This document shows, one piece after another, positions 32,198 through 41,349 of a stretch of DNA of 64,000 nucleotides. Source of the stretch: Actinoplanes italicus. Lineage in GTDB: Bacteria > Actinomycetota > Actinomycetes > Mycobacteriales > Micromonosporaceae. Where the stretch lies: the NCBI RefSeq assembly GCF_003001815.1, contig NZ_PVMZ01000010.1, positions 62,001 through 126,000 of the forward strand. Direction: 5' to 3'. The number at the start of each line of letters is the position of its first letter. Position 1 is the stretch's first letter. The notes below the pieces were generated by a model. That model saw only the letters and a list, made by a program, of their open reading frames with translations. It did not search any database and had not been told where the DNA came from. The translations under genes were made by a program, and so were the position numbers.

Positions 32198-33739
32198 ATG
32201 TTCGCCGTGCCTGAGTCTCCCGCCTTCTCCCAAGCCCGCCGGCGTGCCGAAGCCCTCACCGAGTCGGGAAACCTGGACGGGGCCCGGGCCCTGCTGGAAC
32301 GCGCTGTGGAGATCGGCCGCACACAGCTGGACCAGGGCGACGCCGAACTCCTGGCCACGATGCGGCAGCTCGCCGACGTCCAGACGCGAGCCGACGACCC
32401 GATGGCGGCGCGGCGCACCCTCGAGGAGGCCCTCGAAGCGGGAATCCGCCTGGGCGACGCCGATCCGCTGATGCTCATGATCGCGTACGACCTGGGCCTG
32501 GTGGCCGAGGAACTCGCCAACCGTCACGTGGCCCGCGCCAACTTCACCCGCGTGGCGCAGCTCGGCCCGGCCGTCCTCGGCCCTGACCACCCGGCCGTGG
32601 TCCACGCCCGCACCTACCTGGGCCCCGAGGTCGTGGCGTCCTCCCCGGCCCCGGTTCCTGCCGCGGGCCCGCCGCTGGTCGTGGCTCCCGCGGCCGCTCC
32701 GGATCCGGGTCCGGTCCCGGCTCCGCCTTCGGAGCCCGCTGCGGCTCAGGGGCCGGCGCCGGCTCCGGTGCCTGCGCCCGCCCCCGTGCCCGTCTCGGTT
32801 CCCGCCTCGGTTCCCGTGCCGGCTCTGGTCCCCGGGTCGCGGTCCCGGAAGTCCCTCGTGCTGGCCGGTGTCGCCGTCGTCGCGGCGACCGTCGCGGTGA
32901 CGGCGATCTTCGTGCGCACCGGTGACGAGGCCGCATCGTCCGTCCAGGCCGCACCGGCCACGGTGACGCTGCACGACGCCGGTACCTCGGTCATGGTCCT
33001 GTGGGGCGGTCCCGCCAACGGTTCGGTGTCCGCGTTCACGATCACCGGCGGCCCGGCCGGCACGGCGCCCCAACCACTGGGGGAGGCCCCCGCGAACGTC
33101 ACGGCCTTCGAGGTCGCGAACCTCGATCCAGCGGTGGACTACTGCTTCGCGGTGGTGGCCTCGTATGGTGCGGACGGTGCCGCGACCTCCCCGCAGGCAT
33201 GCACCACCCGCGAACCCGCAGTCTCCGCGGCTCCTCCGGCACAGTCCCCGTCGGTCGCGCCGTCAGCCAGGGCGACTGCCGGGGCCACCCCGAAGACGCC
33301 CGCATCGACTCCGGCCAGGACGGCGGCCACGACGAAGGCCGTCACCGTGAAGACCAGGATCAGCTCTCCGGCCGCCAACAGCAGAGTCTCCTGGCCGTTC
33401 GACGCGGCGTTCGCCGTCTCCGCCGCCGACGTCTCGGCCACCGGCACCGTGCTGGCGTTGTCGATCTGCGTGGCGGGCCACTGCTACCTGGACGGCAAGG
33501 TGGACATCTACGACGGGGTGGCCGCCCCGTACACCGTCTATCTCGGCTCCACGAAGCCGGAGGGCACCGGGGTGGTGTGGCAGCTGCGTCTCGACCGCAT
33601 CACCAGGGCCACTTACGACAGGCTGGTCGCCGAACGTGACGCCGCGATCGCCGCCGGGACGTGGGGCAATGTGAGCACCCGCATGAACGCCCTGAACCCC
33701 ACCCCGGTGAGCACCCTGAAGGTCACCAAGTCGTCATGA
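32198..33739 (+). CDS. TPR - proline-rich linker - transmembrane - fibronectin III membrane protein
   Basis: The 513-residue product has an N-terminal TPR-like helical domain (about 10-145), then an 80-residue Ala/Pro/Val linker with P-A-P-V repeats. One helix follows (SLVLAGVAVVAATVAVTAIFV, about 223-243), then an extracellular FN3-like domain (about 257-345, ending ATSPQACTT), a Ser/Thr/Ala-rich spacer and a C-terminal globular domain with two cysteines (ICVAGHCYLDG). It likely links a cytosolic protein-binding module to a wall-side module. Partner unknown. Its end overlaps the convergent hydrolase by 17 bases. Confidence 0.72.
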   Translation: MFAVPESPAFSQARRRAEALTESGNLDGARALLERAVEIGRTQLDQGDAELLATMRQLADVQTRADDPMAARRTLEEALEAGIRLGDADPLMLMIAYDLGLVAEELANRHVARANFTRVAQLGPAVLGPDHPAVVHARTYLGPEVVASSPAPVPAAGPPLVVAPAAAPDPGPVPAPPSEPAAAQGPAPAPVPAPAPVPVSVPASVPVPALVPGSRSRKSLVLAGVAVVAATVAVTAIFVRTGDEAASSVQAAPATVTLHDAGTSVMVLWGGPANGSVSAFTITGGPAGTAPQPLGEAPANVTAFEVANLDPAVDYCFAVVASYGADGAATSPQACTTREPAVSAAPPAQSPSVAPSARATAGATPKTPASTPARTAATTKAVTVKTRISSPAANSRVSWPFDAAFAVSAADVSATGTVLALSICVAGHCYLDGKVDIYDGVAAPYTVYLGSTKPEGTGVVWQLRLDRITRATYDRLVAERDAAIAAGTWGNVSTRMNALNPTPVSTLKVTKSS

Positions 33740-34826
33740 TCCGCCGCTGGAAGCCGATCTCCGGGTAGCGCGGTGACGGGCGGTCCAGGAGGCGGCCGGA
33801 GCGGTGGCGGAGGTGCCGGTCGAAGAACGCGCGGACGTACACCCTCTGGATCGCGACCGAGCGCTCACCGTCGATGGTGCCGACAGCGGGTTCCACCTGG
33901 CCGGGTGGCAGGCCGAGTTGCGGCAGGAGCACCTGGAAGTCGCTGAAGGACAGGTGTGCCGACCCTTGGAGTTCGACCCAGTACCGGCTGCCTCGCAGGT
34001 TGTCCCACATCCGGGTCCAGGTCTCGTCCTGTTCGCCGTCGTGCGGCTCGGATCCCACCAGCATGAACGGCCGGTCGAGGCCCGCCTCGATGACAGGGCC
34101 GATGAAACTGCCGTCCAGGTTGAGCCCGGCCTTCACCCGGCGGTCGTCGCGCATCGTCCCGGCCGCGGCGGCGCCGCCCATCGAGTGGCCGAACATTCCG
34201 ACACGCGAGAAGTCCATGGTGCGGGCCAGGGGCATGCTCCGCAGCCGGTCCAGGATGAAACGGGTGTCGGTCACCCGTACATCGAGGACTTTCTCGAGAA
34301 GGCGCTCCTCCTCGGCGGGCGTCGCGGGCGGGGGGATCGCATTGGTCGCGATCCGGCCGTCGGGGAACTCGACGAGGCCGGCGTCGTGCGTGTGATCGAT
34401 GGTGACGACCACGTAGCCGTGACTGGCGAGATCCTCGACCAGCGCGGTGCCGCTCGTGCGCTCCACGCCGAAGCCGGGTGAGTAGAGGATCACGGGGTGC
34501 CGCCCGGCGGCGGGCGGCGCGTCGACGTGACCGTGGGTGACCGGCAGAGCGAAGCCGCTGTCCGGTGGATTGATCCGGGCCGCGACGCCGGGCGTGACCC
34601 AGGCGGCCCGCTCGTGGCCGTGGACGGAGCGGGCCGGATACCAGATCGACACCATCAGCTCCCGGAATCGCTCGCCGGCGACCCAGGGATCGGGCCGGGA
34701 CCGGTCGACCAGGTGTGCCGTGACGACGCCGACCTTCGCCGTGCCGGTGGGCGGCGGCAGGGACAACCGGGTGACCGGCGCGACCGGCGTCGCGGCCAGG
34801 ACGGTCGCCAGCAGGAGTTTCATCAT
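33723..34826 (-). CDS. Secreted alpha/beta hydrolase (PAF-acetylhydrolase-like)
   Basis: The 367-residue product has a signal peptide (MMKLLLATVLAATPVAPV). Its alpha/beta-hydrolase core resembles isoform II platelet-activating-factor acetylhydrolases: HPVILYSPGFGVERTSGTALVEDLASHGYVVVTIDHTHD (about 108-146), nucleophile elbow GMFGHSMGGAAAAG (about 208), an aspartate strand and a late histidine in GSAHLSFSD (about 289). It should hydrolyse short acyl or ester substrates outside the cell. The ATG-ATG start has a weak ribosome site. Confidence 0.83.
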   Translation of the reverse strand: MMKLLLATVLAATPVAPVTRLSLPPPTGTAKVGVVTAHLVDRSRPDPWVAGERFRELMVSIWYPARSVHGHERAAWVTPGVAARINPPDSGFALPVTHGHVDAPPAAGRHPVILYSPGFGVERTSGTALVEDLASHGYVVVTIDHTHDAGLVEFPDGRIATNAIPPPATPAEEERLLEKVLDVRVTDTRFILDRLRSMPLARTMDFSRVGMFGHSMGGAAAAGTMRDDRRVKAGLNLDGSFIGPVIEAGLDRPFMLVGSEPHDGEQDETWTRMWDNLRGSRYWVELQGSAHLSFSDFQVLLPQLGLPPGQVEPAVGTIDGERSVAIQRVYVRAFFDRHLRHRSGRLLDRPSPRYPEIGFQRRIMTTW

Positions 34827-34952
34827 GCTTCGAGTCTTCGGTGCGCCCGCGGTCCGATGTAGTCGCGGCTGTCATCGAAGCAATGTGTGTTCTTCACATC
34901 CGGGCCATGCGCTATGTAACACGTCATTTTGTTGCGGAACCGGCCGATCATA

Positions 34953-34982
34953 TTGACGACTGTTTGTAAACCTTCTTAACAT
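34953..34982 (+). promoter_or_regulatory. Sigma-70-type promoter of the chitinase gene
   Basis: TTGACG (34953-34958) and TAACAT (34977-34982) are spaced 18 bp in an unusually AT-rich stretch, about 40 bp upstream of the chitinase ATG. Confidence 0.6.
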
Positions 34983-35022
34983 TTGGCCGCCCCCATATCG
35001 GACACGAAGGGTCCTGATCCCC

Positions 35023-36393
35023 ATGGCCATCAAGAGAAACACCAGGTGGGCGGCGGTAGCGGCAGCGCTCACCGTCGCCGCCGCGGGAACCGCGATCGCC
35101 CTCACGAGCAGCGGGACCGCCCAGGCCGCTGTGCTGCCGAACGGCTTCAAGAGCGTCGGCTACATGCCCTCCTGGGCCGGCAGCGTCACGAGCGTCCAGT
35201 ACACCAAGCTCACCCACATCAACTACTCGTTCGCCCTGCCCAACGCCAACGGCACGCTGCAGCCGATCGAGAACACCGCCAAGCTCCAGCAGCTTGTCAC
35301 GCTCGGTCACCAGAACAACGTCAAGGTCTCGATCGCCATCGGCGGCTGGAACGACGGCAACGACTCGGCCTTCGAGAGCCTGGCGGCCAACGCCGGCACC
35401 CGCACGACGTTCGTCAACACCGTGATGGGCGTCGTCCGGCAGTACAACCTCGACGGCGTCGACATGGACTGGGAATACCCCGACCCCGGTACGTCCGGCA
35501 ACAACTACACGGCCCTGATGGGGCAGCTCAGCACGGCCCTGCACAACGAGGGCAAGCTGCTCACGGCGGCGGTCGTCAGCGAGGGCGGCACCGCCAACGG
35601 CGTCCAGCCGGCCGTGTTCGGCTACGTCGACTGGCTCAACATCATGGCGTACGACGGAGGCAGCCCCCACGCGAACTACGACTGGTCGATCAACGCGGCC
35701 AACTTCTGGAAGAACCGTGGACTGCCCAAGGCCAAGACGGTGCTCGGTGTGCCGTTCTACAGCCGGCCCGGGTACCTGACGTACGCCCAGCTGGTCGCTC
35801 AGGACCCGGCCAACGCCAACCGTGACTGCACCCCGTCCGGCGAGTGCTACAACGGCCTGCCGACCGTCCGCCGCAAGACCCAGTGGGCGATGGCCAACGC
35901 GGGCGGCATCATGAACTGGGAGCTCTCGCAGGACGCGACCGGAGCGAACTCCCTGGTCAGCGCCATCTACGACACCGTCATGGGTGGTGGCCCGACCAAC
36001 CCGCCGACCGGCCGGACCGGACGGATCACCGGCATCGGCGGCAAGTGCGTCGACATCGCCGGGGCGAGCAGCGCCAACGGCACCGCCGTGCAGCTCTACG
36101 ACTGCAACGGCACCGGCGCGCAGACGTGGACGGTCGGCACCGACAGCACGGTCCGGGCGCTCGGCAAGTGCCTGGACGTCAACGCCGCCGGCACCGCGAA
36201 CGGGTCGCTCGTGCAGATCTACGACTGCAACGGCACCGGCGCCCAGCAGTGGCAGTCCCAGTCCAACGGCACCCTGCGCAACCCGGCCAGCGGCCGCTGC
36301 CTGGACGCGCAGAACAACAGCTCCGCCAACGGCACCCGCCTGCAGATCTGGGACTGCTTCGCCGGGACGAACCAGCGGTGGACCCTGCCGTAG
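35023..36393 (+). CDS. Secreted GH18 chitinase with C-terminal ricin-B (CBM13-like) domain
   Basis: The 456-residue enzyme has a signal peptide (to about residue 36, AQA-AVLP). Its GH18 barrel (about 40-325) carries the complete DxxDxDxE catalytic motif LDGVDMDWEYP (D144, D147, D149, E151), plus SIAIGGWN and NIMAYD. After a Pro/Thr linker, residues 330-456 form a beta-trefoil with three QxW-type repeats (GAQTW, GAQQW, TNQRW). It hydrolyses chitin to oligosaccharides outside the cell. No ChiS/ChiR-type regulator adjoins; it ends 7 bp from the convergent response regulator. Confidence 0.95.
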   Translation: MAIKRNTRWAAVAAALTVAAAGTAIALTSSGTAQAAVLPNGFKSVGYMPSWAGSVTSVQYTKLTHINYSFALPNANGTLQPIENTAKLQQLVTLGHQNNVKVSIAIGGWNDGNDSAFESLAANAGTRTTFVNTVMGVVRQYNLDGVDMDWEYPDPGTSGNNYTALMGQLSTALHNEGKLLTAAVVSEGGTANGVQPAVFGYVDWLNIMAYDGGSPHANYDWSINAANFWKNRGLPKAKTVLGVPFYSRPGYLTYAQLVAQDPANANRDCTPSGECYNGLPTVRRKTQWAMANAGGIMNWELSQDATGANSLVSAIYDTVMGGGPTNPPTGRTGRITGIGGKCVDIAGASSANGTAVQLYDCNGTGAQTWTVGTDSTVRALGKCLDVNAAGTANGSLVQIYDCNGTGAQQWQSQSNGTLRNPASGRCLDAQNNSSANGTRLQIWDCFAGTNQRWTLP

Positions 36394-36400
36394 GGATTGA

Positions 36401-37054
36401 TCAGCGGGCGACGAAGCCCGTCCGGTAGGCGATGACGACTGCCTGGACCCGATCGCGGACGTTCAGTTTGGCGAGGATCCGTGCCACGTGGGTCTTCACC
36501 GTCGTCTCGGCGACCACCAGTTCGGCGGCTATCTCCGCGTTGGACAGGCCGCCGGCGATCAGCCGGAGCACGTCGCGCTCACGTTCGGTGAGCGCGGCGA
36601 GCTCGGCCGGGGGGCCGGCGGCCGGCGGCGGCGCGGCGAAACGCTCCACCAGGCGGCGGGTGATCGACGGCTCGATCAGGGAGTCCCCGGTGGCGGCCGC
36701 GCGGACCGCGGCGATCAGGCGGCTCGACGGCGCGTCCTTGAGCAGGAAACCGGCCGCCCCGGCGTGCAGCGCGCGATAGACGTACTCCTGGTGATCGAAG
36801 GTCGTCAGCACCACGATCGTCGGCGGGTCCTCCTGCCGCAGGATCCGCTCGGTGGCGGCCAGGCCGTCCAGCTCCGGCATCCGTATGTCCATGAGGATCA
36901 CGTCCGGCCTGGTCAGCTGCGCCTGCCGGATCGCCTCCGCACCCGTGTCGGCCTCGGCGACGACCTCGATATCGTCCTCCGCCTCGAGGATGACCCGGAA
37001 TCCGGTGCGCACAAGCGTCTGGTCATCGGCGATGAGCACCCGGATCGTCGGCAC
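36401..37054 (-). CDS. NarL/LuxR-type response regulator
   Basis: The 217-residue protein has a receiver domain (TIRVLIADDQTLVRTGFRVIL; phosphoacceptor D56 in VILMDIRMP; VVLTTFD; K in FLLKDAP). A LuxR helix-turn-helix follows (LTERERDVLRLIAGGLSNAEIAAELVVAETTVKTHVARILAKLNVRDR, about 150-200). GTG 37054 follows GGAG at 9 bases; an ATG at 37108 lies beyond the natural N-terminus. It is divergent from the membrane-protein and kinase genes at 37200-39980 and is their probable output. Confidence 0.94.
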   Translation of the reverse strand: MPTIRVLIADDQTLVRTGFRVILEAEDDIEVVAEADTGAEAIRQAQLTRPDVILMDIRMPELDGLAATERILRQEDPPTIVVLTTFDHQEYVYRALHAGAAGFLLKDAPSSRLIAAVRAAATGDSLIEPSITRRLVERFAAPPPAAGPPAELAALTERERDVLRLIAGGLSNAEIAAELVVAETTVKTHVARILAKLNVRDRVQAVVIAYRTGFVAR

Positions 37055-37088
37055 ACCAGGATTCTCCCGTGCCCGATGTCGTCGCCGG

Positions 37089-37103
37089 GTCCTCCCTGAG
37101 GAC
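37089..37103. promoter_or_regulatory. 15-bp palindrome between response regulator and kinase operon
   Basis: GTCCTCCCTGAGGAC has perfect 6-bp arms, flanked more loosely by GTCGTC and GACGAC. It lies in the divergent gap, where the LuxR-type regulator could bind. Confidence 0.4.
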
Positions 37104-37199
37104 GACACCGGCCGCCGAAATCGTCATCCGGGCCGACGAGGGCTACCCCCGCCGATCCCTAGCGTCAGCGGTATCAAACCTCTGACCAGGAGAAGAGCG

Positions 37200-37727
37200 A
37201 TGAAGATCCTCCAGGGTGTACGGCCGACCGACTACCTGCTGGCGGCCCTGTTCTCGGCCGCCGGCGTGGTCCTGATGTCCCTCAACCTCACCAACGGCGA
37301 CGACCCGACCCTGATCCACCCCGTCTCCACCTCCTCGTGGCTGATCGTTCCGGCGTTCCTGCTGGTCACCGTGCCGATTCTGTGGCGGAGGGGCAACGTC
37401 ACCGCGGTCGTCGCGGCAACGGCGGCCGCGGTGGCGTTGCATGTGCTGGCGTTCGGCTGGGTGACCCGGTGCGGTGTGGTGATCCCGCTGGCGGCGGCGC
37501 TCGCCTACGCGGTCGCCCGGTTCGCGAACGGGACACGGGAACACGTGCTCGGCCTGGCCGGGATCGTGGTCACCGAGGTGATCATGTTGTGGCGGGACTC
37601 GTCCGCCGGACTGGCCGACGCTCTGCCATTCGCGATTGCACCGGTCGTGGTCTTCTACGCGCTCGGTTGGCTGGTGAAGAATCAGCTCAACCGTAGGCAG
37701 CCTGCTGACCAGCGCGCGACCGTGTGA
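37200..37727 (+). CDS. Small membrane protein paralogous to the neighbouring kinase sensor domain
   Basis: The 175-residue protein has about five helices and no catalytic domain. MKILQGVRPTDYLLAALFSAAGVVLMSLNL and VLAFGWVTRCGVVIPLAAALAYAVARF align closely with the N-terminal region of the gene at 37752, including the FGWVTRCG block. It may form a hetero-oligomeric membrane sensor with that protein. AGGAGAAGAGCG precedes the ATG. It is the first gene of a three-gene operon. Confidence 0.75.
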   Translation: MKILQGVRPTDYLLAALFSAAGVVLMSLNLTNGDDPTLIHPVSTSSWLIVPAFLLVTVPILWRRGNVTAVVAATAAAVALHVLAFGWVTRCGVVIPLAAALAYAVARFANGTREHVLGLAGIVVTEVIMLWRDSSAGLADALPFAIAPVVVFYALGWLVKNQLNRRQPADQRATV

Positions 37728-37751
37728 TCGCCGGTGGGAGGGAGCGGGAAC

Positions 37752-38897
37752 ATGGGTGAGGTCCTCCGCGGTGTCAAGCCCGGCGACTGGCTGCTCGCGG
37801 GGGCCCTCACCGCCCTCGGTGTGACGCTCATGATCTTCAACGTCGTCACGCCGGACGCCTACGTCGCCGGTGAGATCGCCGCGGGCGCCATGGCCCACAC
37901 GGTCGACAGCCACTCGCCGTGGATGGTTCCGGTCTTCGCGGCCGCCACCGCCGCGGTGCTGTGGTGGCGGCGCGGGGCGCTGGCGGCGGCGCTCGTGTCC
38001 CTCGGCATCCTCGTGGTTCACGTCCTGGTGTTCGGCTGGGTGACGCGATGCGGGGTCGGCCTGCCGCTCGCGTTCACCTACGCGTTTCTCGGGGCGCTCC
38101 GCTTCGGACGTACCAAAGCATGGATTTGCCTGGGGGTTGCCGTCGCCATCACGGCCGTCGTGCTGATCGAGGACTCGTCGGCCGGCCCTTCGGCGCTCCC
38201 GCTCGCCTCACCGGTCGTGCTGATCGTCTTCGGGGTGGGCCGCGCCGCGCGGCATCGGGCCCGGCTCAACGAGCAGCTCAGAGCACGTGACGAGGAGCTT
38301 CGGCGGTTGCGCGACGACCGGGCCGCGCTGATGGTCGCCGACGACCGCGCGCGGCTGTCGCGGCAGCTCGACGGGCTGCTGCAGGACCGGTTGGACGAGC
38401 TCACCAGGGCCGCGGAGTCGGCCGACGGGCTCGCCCCGGCGCAGGCCCGGGCGCTGCTGGAGGCGATCGAGTCCGGGTCGCGCCAGACGATGGACGACAT
38501 GCGGGAGATCGTCGGCCTGCTGCGCGGCGGCGAGGTGGCCCTCGCCCCGGCGCCGACCGTCGCACATCTGGACGCGCTGCTGGCCCGGCGTTCCTCGCGG
38601 TCGTCACTGACGGTGAGCGGAGATCCGCGGACTCTGCCGGCCACGGTGGAGCTCTCGGCGTACCGGATCGTGGAATACCTGGTCAAGGCCCTCGACGAGC
38701 AGCCCATCCAGGTGGACGTGCGGTTCGGTGACGACGCCCTGGAGATCCGGGTCCAGGGCTCGGCGGTACGCGGGTCCGAGGCCCGTGCGGCGGTCGCCCG
38801 GGTACGGGAGCGGGTGAAACTGCACGCCGGATCGGTCGAGGTCAAACTCACCCGCGGGTCGGCGCGGGTGGTCGCGCAGCTGCCCGTGCTGGGGTGA
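37752..38897 (+). CDS. Degenerate histidine-kinase-like membrane protein (pseudokinase)
   Basis: The 381-residue product has a five-helix membrane domain (about 15-165), a coiled coil (about 166-200) and a kinase-like region. The DHp motif normally read as RIARELHD is RLSRQLDG here, so aspartate 207 stands where the phospho-accepting histidine should be. The ATP-site N-box asparagine is also replaced (RIVEYLVKALDE, lysine 312), and the G-boxes are not recognisable. The fold looks kept but the chemistry lost, as in allosteric pseudokinases. ATG 37752 follows GGGAGGGAGCGGG. Confidence 0.8.
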   Translation: MGEVLRGVKPGDWLLAGALTALGVTLMIFNVVTPDAYVAGEIAAGAMAHTVDSHSPWMVPVFAAATAAVLWWRRGALAAALVSLGILVVHVLVFGWVTRCGVGLPLAFTYAFLGALRFGRTKAWICLGVAVAITAVVLIEDSSAGPSALPLASPVVLIVFGVGRAARHRARLNEQLRARDEELRRLRDDRAALMVADDRARLSRQLDGLLQDRLDELTRAAESADGLAPAQARALLEAIESGSRQTMDDMREIVGLLRGGEVALAPAPTVAHLDALLARRSSRSSLTVSGDPRTLPATVELSAYRIVEYLVKALDEQPIQVDVRFGDDALEIRVQGSAVRGSEARAAVARVRERVKLHAGSVEVKLTRGSARVVAQLPVLG

Positions 38898-38903
38898 GCC
38901 GCG

Positions 38904-39980
38904 GTGCGTCCGTTCATAGTCCTGCTGGTGCTGGCCGTGATCGTCGTGCCGGCCGCCCTGGACGGGTGGCCGGACCCGACCCTGGCGGCGTGCCTGACGG
39001 CGAGCGGGCTCGCGCTGCTCTGGTGGCGCACGCATCCCCGCGCCGTGGCGCTGGCCGGTGGCGGGTTCTGGCTGGCCGGAGCGCTGCTGGCCGAACACGT
39101 GTGGTTTCCCGAGCCGGCCTTCGTGATCCTGGCACTGCTGGCGACGGTCGTGCCGCTCGGCTTCCGGACCTGGCACGCGGCGACCGGAGTCGTCGCCCTC
39201 CTGGCCGGCCTGTACTTCGTGAACGGCGAGACGAACCCGGTTCCGCTGCTGGTCTTCAGCCTGCCCGGGTTCCTGGCCGGAACGGTGCTCCGGGCGCGGC
39301 GGGAGACCGCCTCGCAGCTCGCGGCCCGTGGACGTGAGCTGGAGGAGGAACGCGAACTCTACGCCGATCTGGCGCTGCGCCACGAACGGGCCCGGATAGC
39401 CGCCGAGCTGCACGACATCGTGGGCCACGCGATCAGCGTCATGATCATCCAGGCGGCGGCCGGTCAGCGGCTCGTCGACCGTGATCCGGAACGGACCCGC
39501 GAGACCTTCACCGCGATCGCCGAATCGGCTCGCCAGGGACGCGGTGACCTGCAACGACTGGTCGACCTGCTCGGCGGCGGCGACGCCGGGAACCCCGACC
39601 TCGCCCTCATCGACGAGGTGGTCACCCGGGCCGCCCGGTCCGGGCTCGACGTCGCCTGCCGCTTCGAGAACCGTCCCGGCACGGTCGCCGCGCCCGTCGC
39701 GCACCTGGCCTTCCGGGTGGTCCAGGAGAGCATCACCAACGCGCTGCGGCACGCTTCCGGCGCCGCGGTGCGCGTCACGGTGGGCGGTTCTTCCGAGACC
39801 TTGGTCGTACGGGTGGAGAACGCACCCGCCACCGCCCTTGATCACCTGCCCGGCACCGGGCGCGGCCTCACCGGCCTGCGCGAACGTATCCAGCAGCTCG
39901 GCGGGCGCCTGACCGCGGGCCCCGCCGGCGACGGCGGCTGGACGGTCGAGGCCCGGCTGCCGATCAGTCCGCCCACATGA
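38904..39980 (+). CDS. Sensor histidine kinase (HisKA_3 / NarL-partner type)
   Basis: The 358-residue protein has about five N-terminal helices (1-130), a coiled coil, an intact dimerisation box ERARIAAELHDIVGHAISV (H170), an HATPase N-box RVVQESITNALRHA (N279) and a G-box GTGRGLTGLRERIQQLGG. It should phosphorylate the divergent response regulator. It starts 6 bp after the pseudokinase stop. It ends with 17 bases overlapping the convergent lipase gene. Confidence 0.93.
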   Translation: MRPFIVLLVLAVIVVPAALDGWPDPTLAACLTASGLALLWWRTHPRAVALAGGGFWLAGALLAEHVWFPEPAFVILALLATVVPLGFRTWHAATGVVALLAGLYFVNGETNPVPLLVFSLPGFLAGTVLRARRETASQLAARGRELEEERELYADLALRHERARIAAELHDIVGHAISVMIIQAAAGQRLVDRDPERTRETFTAIAESARQGRGDLQRLVDLLGGGDAGNPDLALIDEVVTRAARSGLDVACRFENRPGTVAAPVAHLAFRVVQESITNALRHASGAAVRVTVGGSSETLVVRVENAPATALDHLPGTGRGLTGLRERIQQLGGRLTAGPAGDGGWTVEARLPISPPT

Positions 39981-41349
39981 GAACGTCCCCGCGCACCGGC
40001 GCCACCGGCGCGCTCGCGGTGAGGCCGGTGACATCGACGGCGTAGGCCCCGGGCGGCAGGTTCTCGATCACGGTGGTCGTGGGTGCGCCGTCGCGGGAGC
40101 GGGCGATCCTCGAGTCGGCCATCCTGCCGTCCTCGCCGGTCACGGTGACCCGCACCTGCTGTGGGTCACCGGTGACCGCGACCCGGACCTCGAGCGGCGT
40201 TCCGGCCGGCAGCAGATCGGGAACCTCGACGTGCAGGGCGGTCGTGTGCGGGGCCCGGACGGAGATCGGGCTCGCGGTCAGGATCCCGTGCACCTCGTCG
40301 AGGACCGCGCGGTTGCGCTGCAGATTGCCGTGCTGATCGGGAACGCGGCGCAGCAGCGGGCTGTCCATCGGGACGTCCGGGCGGCCGGCGGCGACGATCG
40401 GGACCGTCGCGTCGCCGTACAGCTGCCGGTCCTGAAAGGTGTTGATCAACTCGATCCCGGAGCCGGTCAGGCGCGCGGTGGTCGCCGTGGGCTGGTGGAT
40501 GCCGACGATCGCGTGGGTGGAGGTCAGGGTGGACGGGCGGCCGGACTCGGCCCCGGCCAGCTCGGCGTGGAAGCGCATGCCGTCGGCGACCTTCGCGGCG
40601 GACAGCTCGGGGAGGTCCACCTCGGTGGTCCTGGCCAGGCCGTCCCCCTGGTGCAGGCAGGCGTACTCGGGCAGCAGCTGGTACATCGACGGCATGCTGC
40701 GGACCAGGCCGGTCAGGTCCGCGCCGAGCCTGCCGACGGACCTGTTCGCGCCGTTCACCAGCTGTTCCAACGCTTTGGCGGAACCCCGGTAGGGCGTGCC
40801 GATCGTGATCAACTTGTGGGTGATCTCGGAGCCGCCGCACTTCTCGATGTACCAGCGGGCGACCAGACCACCCATCGAATGGCAGACGAACGTCACCCTG
40901 GCATCGGCATACCGGCCGCCCCGGTCACGCCAGCGTTCCAGGGCCGGCTCCACAACACTCTTCAGGCGGCGTCCGTTGAAGCGGTTGGACAGGCGCCAGT
41001 CGTACGCGATGGGCAGCAGGTTTCCCGGCGGAGCCGCCGGGTCGTCGACGGATTCGCGATATCCGATCGAACGCAGTCTCGCCAGCAGGCGGTCGTAACC
41101 CTTGACCGGAGTCCAGACGTGGGGGAGGACGTGCAGGTCCGGCATCAGGCCGACCGCCTCCACGCCGTCGCCGGGGTGGTTGTCGCCGACGTCCTCGGGC
41201 AGCCGCAGGCCGTGGATGCTGCGGCCGAAGGTGCGGATCGCCCGCAGCGCCGAGCCGGCCGACGGCGACCAGACGAGGGTGCCGTGGTGACTCAGGGTGC
41301 TGCCCAGAATTCCGGGGAGAACCACCACGAAATCGGTCGGCGTGCTCAT
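39964..41349 (-). CDS. LCAT-like alpha/beta hydrolase (lipase/acyltransferase)
   Basis: The 461-residue protein opens VVVLPGILGSTLSHHGTLVW, the lecithin:cholesterol-acyltransferase-type oxyanion segment. The nucleophile lies in FVCHSMGGLVARW (S158), with Asp in LYGDATVP (D313) and His in PDQHGNLQRN (H340). A ~115-residue C-terminal beta-rich domain follows, with GENL-type ligand-binding pattern (IENLPPGAYAVDVTGL). There is no signal peptide, so it acts in the cytoplasm, plausibly on membrane lipid. ATG 41349 overlaps the stop of the caspase/NTPase gene (ATGA), coupling the two. Confidence 0.87.
   Translation of the reverse strand: MSTPTDFVVVLPGILGSTLSHHGTLVWSPSAGSALRAIRTFGRSIHGLRLPEDVGDNHPGDGVEAVGLMPDLHVLPHVWTPVKGYDRLLARLRSIGYRESVDDPAAPPGNLLPIAYDWRLSNRFNGRRLKSVVEPALERWRDRGGRYADARVTFVCHSMGGLVARWYIEKCGGSEITHKLITIGTPYRGSAKALEQLVNGANRSVGRLGADLTGLVRSMPSMYQLLPEYACLHQGDGLARTTEVDLPELSAAKVADGMRFHAELAGAESGRPSTLTSTHAIVGIHQPTATTARLTGSGIELINTFQDRQLYGDATVPIVAAGRPDVPMDSPLLRRVPDQHGNLQRNRAVLDEVHGILTASPISVRAPHTTALHVEVPDLLPAGTPLEVRVAVTGDPQQVRVTVTGEDGRMADSRIARSRDGAPTTTVIENLPPGAYAVDVTGLTASAPVAPVRGDVLMWAD

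Noticed and set aside
37122..37140. Fifth copy of the 17-bp palindrome (TCATCCGGGCCGACGA) upstream of the kinase operon
   Set aside because: The left half matches but the right half does not end in GGRTGA. Counted as chance.
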